DNA from: Solirubrobacteraceae bacterium
Lineage (GTDB): Bacteria > Actinomycetota > Thermoleophilia > Solirubrobacterales > Solirubrobacteraceae
DNA length: 9,295 bases
Assembly (NCBI GenBank): GCA_025455895.1
Contig: JALOLQ010000139.1
Location: 1 to 9,295, forward strand
Reading direction: 5' to 3'
The notes under the pieces were generated by a model. That model had not been told where the DNA came from. It saw only the letters and a list, made by a program, of their open reading frames with translations, and did no database searches. Position numbers and translations under genes: made by a program. The number at the start of each line of letters is the position of its first letter. Position 1 is the first letter of the stretch. Of the stretch, positions 6,489 to 9,295 are shown piece after piece.

Positions 6489-6504
6489 GCCACCGGGCGG
6501 TGGC
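6489..6504. promoter_or_regulatory. Perfect 7+7 inverted repeat, candidate MarR operator
   Basis: The sequence GCCACCGGGCGGTGGC is a perfect dyad: 7-bp arms around a GG centre. It lies in the 126-bp region between the divergent MarR and dioxygenase genes, just upstream of the MarR -10-like box. MarR dimers bind palindromes of about this size, so it is a candidate autoregulatory operator. A GC-rich chance palindrome cannot be excluded. Confidence 0.4.
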
Positions 6505-6536
6505 TCCTGCGTTCGTCGCTCCTCGATCATAGCGGG

Positions 6537-6553
6537 TATCCTTGCGCGTGCAA
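6537..6553 (+). promoter_or_regulatory. TATCCT box with overlapping TTGC/GCAA dyad, promoter and candidate operator
   Basis: TATCCT (6537-6542) is a -10-like hexamer, and TTGCGCGTGCAA (6542-6553) follows directly, covering the expected transcription start near 6549. The dyad has TTGC/GCAA arms around a near-symmetric centre; AT-containing arms stand out in this very GC-rich DNA. A repressor bound here would block initiation of the dioxygenase/esterase operon. A possible -35 (TTCGTC, 6512-6517) is weak. Confidence 0.4.
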
Positions 6554-6583
6554 TCATTCTTCCCGTCCCCGGAGAGGCCCGCC

Positions 6584-6589
6584 AGGAGA
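6584..6589 (+). promoter_or_regulatory. Shine-Dalgarno AGGAGA for the dioxygenase gene
   Basis: AGGAGA lies 4 nt before the ATG at 6594. It is the clearest Shine-Dalgarno in the window, where most starts are overlapped or look leaderless. With a start site near 6549 the leader would be about 45 nt. It fixes the ATG at 6594 as the start. Confidence 0.65.
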
Positions 6590-6593
6590 CCCG

Positions 6594-7514
6594 ATGCCGC
6601 TCGAAGGCCTGCACCACATCACCGCGATCACCGCCGACGCCCCGGGCAACGTGGACTTCCACGTGCGCGTGCTCGGCCTGCGGCTCGTGAAGAAGACGGT
6701 GAACTTCGACGAGCCGTCCGTCTACCACCTGTACTACGGCGACGAGGTCGGCGCGCCCGGCTCGATCCTCACGTTCTTCGAGTTCCCCGGGGCCGCGCCC
6801 GGCCGCCCCGGAGCGGGGATGGTGCACGCGATCCGCTGGCGCGTCGGCTCCCCGGAGGCGCTCGCGTTCTGGGAGGCGCGGCTCGCCGCGCACGAGGTCC
6901 CCGCCGCGCGTGACGGCGACGTGCTGCTGTTCCGCGACCCCGAGGGCCTCGCGCACGAGCTGCTGGTGAGCCGCGGCGCCGACGCGCCGCTCGTCGCCCA
7001 CGCCCCGGACATCCCCGCCGAGCACGCGCTCCAGGGCTTCCACGGCGTGCGCGCCTACGCGGGCAACCCCGAGCGCTCCGAGCCGCTGCTGCGCGCGCTC
7101 GGCTTCGCCCGCGAGGGCGACGAGGCGCACTGGACGCTCGCCGGCGCCGAGCGCCACGCGCAGCTGCTCTACGACCCGGCGCCGCCCGAGCACGGCATCC
7201 AGGGTGCGGGGACGATCCACCACGTCGCATGGTCGGCCGCCGACGACGCCGAGCTGGAGACGTTCGCCGCGCACGCCGCCGCGGCCGGCGCTCGCGCGAC
7301 GCCGGTCATCGACCGCCAGTACTTCCACTCGGTCTACTTCCGCGAGCCGAGCGGCGTGCTGTTCGAGCTGGCCTCGCGGGACATCGGCTTCGCGGTCGAC
7401 GAGCCGGTCGCGACCCTCGGCGGCGCGCTGAAGCTGCCGCCGCAGCACGAGCGCCTGCGGCCGGTCCTCGAGCAGCGCCTCACCCCGCTGCCCGACCCGC
7501 GCGCCGTCGCGTGA
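6594..7514 (+). CDS. MhqO-like ring-cleaving dioxygenase (VOC/glyoxalase superfamily)
   Basis: The 306-residue product has two VOC modules. The first begins LHHITAIT (6-13) and contains YGDEVGAPGSILTFFEFP (48-65), a stretch diagnostic for the MhqO/LinE-like subfamily. The second contains GTIHHVAW (206-213), HSVYFREPSGVLFELA (245-260) and DIGFAVDE. Probable Fe(II) ligands are His209 or His210, His245 and Glu258. In Bacillus, MhqO is an extradiol-type dioxygenase of the quinone- and hydroquinone-stress regulon controlled by MhqR. Here it is divergent from a MarR gene and its stop overlaps the start of an MhqD-like hydrolase (GTGA), reproducing that set. Function in aromatic or quinone detoxification is inferred from family and context; the actual substrate is unknown. 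Length matches the family. A good Shine-Dalgarno supports the ATG. Confidence 0.9.
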   Translation: MPLEGLHHITAITADAPGNVDFHVRVLGLRLVKKTVNFDEPSVYHLYYGDEVGAPGSILTFFEFPGAAPGRPGAGMVHAIRWRVGSPEALAFWEARLAAHEVPAARDGDVLLFRDPEGLAHELLVSRGADAPLVAHAPDIPAEHALQGFHGVRAYAGNPERSEPLLRALGFAREGDEAHWTLAGAERHAQLLYDPAPPEHGIQGAGTIHHVAWSAADDAELETFAAHAAAAGARATPVIDRQYFHSVYFREPSGVLFELASRDIGFAVDEPVATLGGALKLPPQHERLRPVLEQRLTPLPDPRAVA

Positions 7515-8167
7515 GCCTCGCGCTGCCGGACGACCTCGTCCACGTCGTGCGCCCGGCGCGCGGCACGCCCGAGGGCGCGCTCGTGCTGCTCCACGGGCGC
7601 GGCGCCGACGAGCACGACCTGGTCGCGTTCCTCGACCTGCTCGACCCGCACGGCCGGCTCGTGGGCATCACCCCCGGCGGACCGCTGTTCCTGCCCCCCG
7701 GCGGGCGCCACTGGTACGTCGTGCGGCGCGTCGGGTATCCCGACCCGGCGACGTTCGGCGAGTCCGTCACGCTGCTCTCGGCGTTCCTCGACGCGCTGCC
7801 CGAGGCGGCGGGCGTCCCCTGGGAGCGGATCGTGCTCGGCGGCTTCTCGCAGGGCGGGGTGATGAGCTACGCGCTCGGTCTCGGGCCGGGCCGCCCGCGC
7901 CCCGCGGGGATCGTGGCGCTCAGCTGCTTCATGCCCACCGTCGAGGGCTGGGCGCCCGACCTCGAGGGCCGCGCCGGGCTGCCGGTCTGGATCGCCCACG
8001 GCCGCCGCGACCCGGTGATCGGCGTCGAGTTCGGGCGCGCCGCGCGCGACCTGCTCACCGAGGGCGGGCTCGACGTCAGCTACGACGAGTCCGACGCCGC
8101 CCACCACGTCGACCCGCGCTCGCTCGCGCAGCTCCCGGCCTGGGTGGCGGCGCGCACCGGCGGCTGA
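7511..8167 (+). CDS. MhqD-like carboxylesterase/phospholipase (alpha/beta hydrolase)
   Basis: The 218-residue product is a single-domain alpha/beta hydrolase. The oxyanion-side motif LLHGRGADEHDL (26-37), the nucleophile elbow GGFSQGG (Ser113), the acid Asp167 in HGRRDPVI and His198 in AAHHVDP form the triad. It belongs to the phospholipase/carboxylesterase group that includes Bacillus MhqD, an MhqR-regulated partner of MhqO dioxygenases. The GTG start overlaps the dioxygenase stop, so translation is probably coupled. Its product may hydrolyse ester or ring-fission products of the dioxygenase, which is inference. No signal peptide is present, so it is cytosolic. The stop lies 3 nt from that of the convergent PIN toxin gene. 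Confidence 0.9.
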   Translation: MSLALPDDLVHVVRPARGTPEGALVLLHGRGADEHDLVAFLDLLDPHGRLVGITPGGPLFLPPGGRHWYVVRRVGYPDPATFGESVTLLSAFLDALPEAAGVPWERIVLGGFSQGGVMSYALGLGPGRPRPAGIVALSCFMPTVEGWAPDLEGRAGLPVWIAHGRRDPVIGVEFGRAARDLLTEGGLDVSYDESDAAHHVDPRSLAQLPAWVAARTGG

Positions 8168-8170
8168 GCC

Positions 8171-8560
8171 TCACACGAGCACGACCTCGACGCCGGGGAG
8201 CCGCTCGAACCCGGCGTCCTGCGTGCAGACGGCGAGATCGTGCGCGAGCGCGGTCGCCGCGATCCAGAGGTCGTTCGGCGCGACCCGCGGGCGCTCGTCG
8301 GCGACGAGCAGCGCGAGCTGCGACCAGCACCAGGAGACCTCCTCGTCCACCGGCAGCGGCTCCGCGTGGTCGCGGGCGTCGTTCAGCGTTGCGAGCCGGC
8401 GCGACCGGGTGGCGAGGTCCTCCGCGGCGAGCACCCCGGCGGCGAGCTCGCCGAGCACGACGACGGACGTGTACGTCTCGGCCTCGCCCGGCGGGTCGGC
8501 GAGCGGACGCCCCTGCTCGCGCGCGATCCAGACCGACGTGTCGAGCAGCAGGCCCCTCAC
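8171..8560 (-). CDS. vapC: PIN-domain ribonuclease toxin (VapC family)
   Basis: The 129-residue protein is a single PIN domain. The four acidic metal-binding residues are in place: Asp7 in LLLDTSVWI, Glu38 in LGEL, Asp97 in NDLWIAATAL and Asp115 in TQDAGFERL. VapC toxins are Mg2+-dependent endoribonucleases that cut tRNA or rRNA when not held by their antitoxin. The GTG start overlaps the antitoxin stop (GTGA), giving the normal antitoxin-first order and tight coupling. All catalytic residues are intact, so the toxin looks functional. RNA target unknown. Confidence 0.93.
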   Translation of the reverse strand: MRGLLLDTSVWIAREQGRPLADPPGEAETYTSVVVLGELAAGVLAAEDLATRSRRLATLNDARDHAEPLPVDEEVSWCWSQLALLVADERPRVAPNDLWIAATALAHDLAVCTQDAGFERLPGVEVVLV

Positions 8561-8844
8561 GCGGTGCCGTACCGGCGCTCGACCCGCTCGACGGCGCTTG
8601 CGTCGCCCGCGTCCTCCTCGGTCAGCCGACGCAGGTCGTCGTGCAGCCCCGGGTCGGCCTGGCGGCGCCGGATGCGCGCGAACGCCACGGACGCCGGGAC
8701 CGATGCCGGGCGCCGCCGGCGCGGGACGATGTCCGCGACCGGCCGGCCGTTCGCCGTCAGCGTGGCGACCTCGCCCGCCTCGACCCGCCGCACCACCTCC
8801 GCGGTGTGGTTGCGCAGCTCGCGCACGGACACGGTGTAGGACAT
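8557..8844 (-). CDS. Phd/YefM-type antitoxin, partner of the PIN toxin
   Basis: The 95-residue product starts with the Phd/YefM DNA-binding fold: SVRELRNHTAEVVRRVEAGEVATLTANGRPVADIVP (about 5-40), then an Arg-rich segment and a charged, probably disordered C-terminus (about 60-95) that would wrap and neutralise the toxin. Members autorepress their operon. I chose the ATG at 8844 over the in-frame GTG at 8853 because a TACGGT hexamer ends 7 nt before it and overlaps the GTG, a leaderless layout; homologs also begin directly before the first strand. Translation is coupled to the toxin through a GTGA overlap. Homologs paired with VapC are often simply named VapB. Confidence 0.88.
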   Translation of the reverse strand: MSYTVSVRELRNHTAEVVRRVEAGEVATLTANGRPVADIVPRRRRPASVPASVAFARIRRRQADPGLHDDLRRLTEEDAGDASAVERVERRYGTA

Positions 8845-8851
8845 GTGCCCC

Positions 8852-8877
8852 ACCGTAGCGGGCCGGCCGAACGCCCG
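8852..8877 (-). promoter_or_regulatory. Toxin-antitoxin promoter: TACGGT box and upstream dyad
   Basis: TACGGT (8857-8852, minus strand) ends 7 nt before the antitoxin ATG. Just upstream are a palindromic GGCCGGCC (8861-8868) and a 5-bp CGGGC/GCCCG inverted repeat (8859-8877). Phd-type antitoxins bind palindromes at their own promoter, so these are operator candidates. The same dyad could also act as a weak terminator hairpin for gpmI. Evidence is positional only. Confidence 0.3.
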
Positions 8878-8890
8878 TCCGGCCTCGTCC

Positions 8891-9295
8891 TCACCCGATC
8901 AGCGAGCGGCCGGTCATCCCGGCGGGCTGCTCGATCCCGAGCAGCTGGAGGATCGTCGGCGCGACGTCGGCGAGCACGCCGCCCGCGCGCAGCGTGAGGC
9001 CCGCCTCGGTGACGATCACCGGCACGGGGTTCAGGGGTTCAGCGAGTGCGCGGTGTTCGGGCTGCCGTCCTCGTTGAGCATGTGGTCGGCGTTGCCGTGG
9101 TCGGCGGTGATGAAGAGCACGCCGCCCGAGGCCTGCACCGCGGCGACGAGGTCGCCGAGGCACGCGTCGACCGTCTCGATCGCCGTCACCGCCGCGGGGA
9201 TGACGCCGGTGTGGCCGACCATGTCCGGGTTGGCGAAGTTGATGATCCCGAAGCGCGGACCGTCCTCGCGCCACGCGCCGATGAACGCGTCCGCG
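8891..9295 (-). pseudogene. gpmI: 2,3-bisphosphoglycerate-independent phosphoglycerate mutase, C-terminal part, frameshifted
   Basis: This is the 3' end of the glycolytic enzyme that interconverts 3- and 2-phosphoglycerate using two Mn2+ ions; the 5' part lies beyond the right edge. From the edge inward one frame reads [16 protein letters not shown], then [15 protein letters not shown], then the metal-binding [11 protein letters not shown] and ending TAHSLNP followed by TGA at 9033-9031. The expected continuation [10 protein letters not shown] through [27 protein letters not shown] lies in another frame, ending at 8891. At the junction an 8-bp unit is tandemly duplicated. Deleting one copy restores the canonical NPVPVIV order. 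As written, the protein loses about the last 46 residues, including the PTIL and MTGRSLI conserved end. Either a true mutation or a sequencing/assembly error is possible; the rest of the gene shows no decay. Confidence 0.88.
9026..9041. repeat. 8-bp tandem duplication causing the gpmI frameshift
   Basis: The plus strand reads GGGGTTCA twice in direct succession (9026-9033 and 9034-9041), with a further G at 9042. On the coding strand this is TGAACCCC repeated after a C. One copy gives Leu-Asn-Pro-Val in frame; two copies add 8 nt, shift the frame by two and expose an immediate TGA. Confidence 0.9.

Noticed and set aside
5895..6593. Long plus-strand upstream extension of the dioxygenase and the matching antisense frame through it
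   Set aside because: It is antisense to the MarR gene. The AGGAGA before the ATG at 6594 and family alignment set the start there.
6594..7514. Lactoylglutathione lyase (glyoxalase I)
   Set aside because: There are two VOC modules in about 306 residues with the MhqO-type YGDE...PGSILTFFEFP signature; glyoxalase I is a shorter single-module protein.
9026..9042. Programmed ribosomal frameshift in gpmI
   Set aside because: The break is an exact 8-bp direct duplication, not a slippery heptamer, and gpmI is not known to need recoding. Mutation or sequence error is simpler.
1..9295. CRISPR array, insertion sequence, tRNA or rRNA gene, phage gene
   Set aside because: No regularly spaced repeats, transposase motifs, terminal inverted repeats or tRNA-like folds were noticed on either strand.

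Overview
The window is about 70% G+C or more. Codon third positions are almost all G or C, and genes are packed on both strands with stop/start overlaps. It looks like a bacterial chromosome of the Actinobacteria sensu lato. The protein styles (YugP-type protease beside tgt, a Ser/Thr kinase with a Thr-rich lipoprotein, TAnnnT boxes placed for leaderless starts) make a Solirubrobacterales/Thermoleophilia-like organism my best guess, but the taxonomy is inference.

Layout. Positions 1-1077 (minus) hold most of an M48/Ste24-type membrane protease that runs off the left edge. It diverges from a tight plus-strand operon (1115-3527): a calcineurin-like phosphoesterase, a lipoprotein with a Thr-rich tail, and a membrane Ser/Thr protein kinase, joined by ATGA and GTGA overlaps. 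A four-helix membrane protein follows (3572-4024). Convergent to it are tgt (tRNA-guanine transglycosylase) and, upstream of tgt, a YugP-type membrane zinc protease (4029-5902, minus).

Positions 5976-8167 form a small stress or detoxification locus. A MarR repressor (minus) diverges from a two-gene operon encoding an MhqO-like VOC dioxygenase and an MhqD-like carboxylesterase. This gene set matches the quinone-responsive MhqR regulon known from Bacillus. The 126-bp divergent intergenic region contains a perfect 7+7 inverted repeat and a TTGC/GCAA dyad beside a TATCCT box, both good operator candidates.

The right end (8171-9295, minus) has a Phd/VapB-PIN/VapC toxin-antitoxin pair. Upstream of it is the 3' end of gpmI (cofactor-independent phosphoglycerate mutase), whose frame is broken by a perfect 8-bp tandem duplication. 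Other points worth attention are the lack of any ATG/GTG/TTG start for tgt at the place its N-terminus should begin, and recurrent TAnnnT hexamers 6-7 nt before start codons. No rRNA, tRNA, CRISPR array or insertion sequence was seen, and no gene-free stretch exceeds 130 bp. I did not find a clearly new multi-gene system. The kinase/lipoprotein/phosphoesterase operon and the MarR/VOC/esterase locus are the closest candidates.
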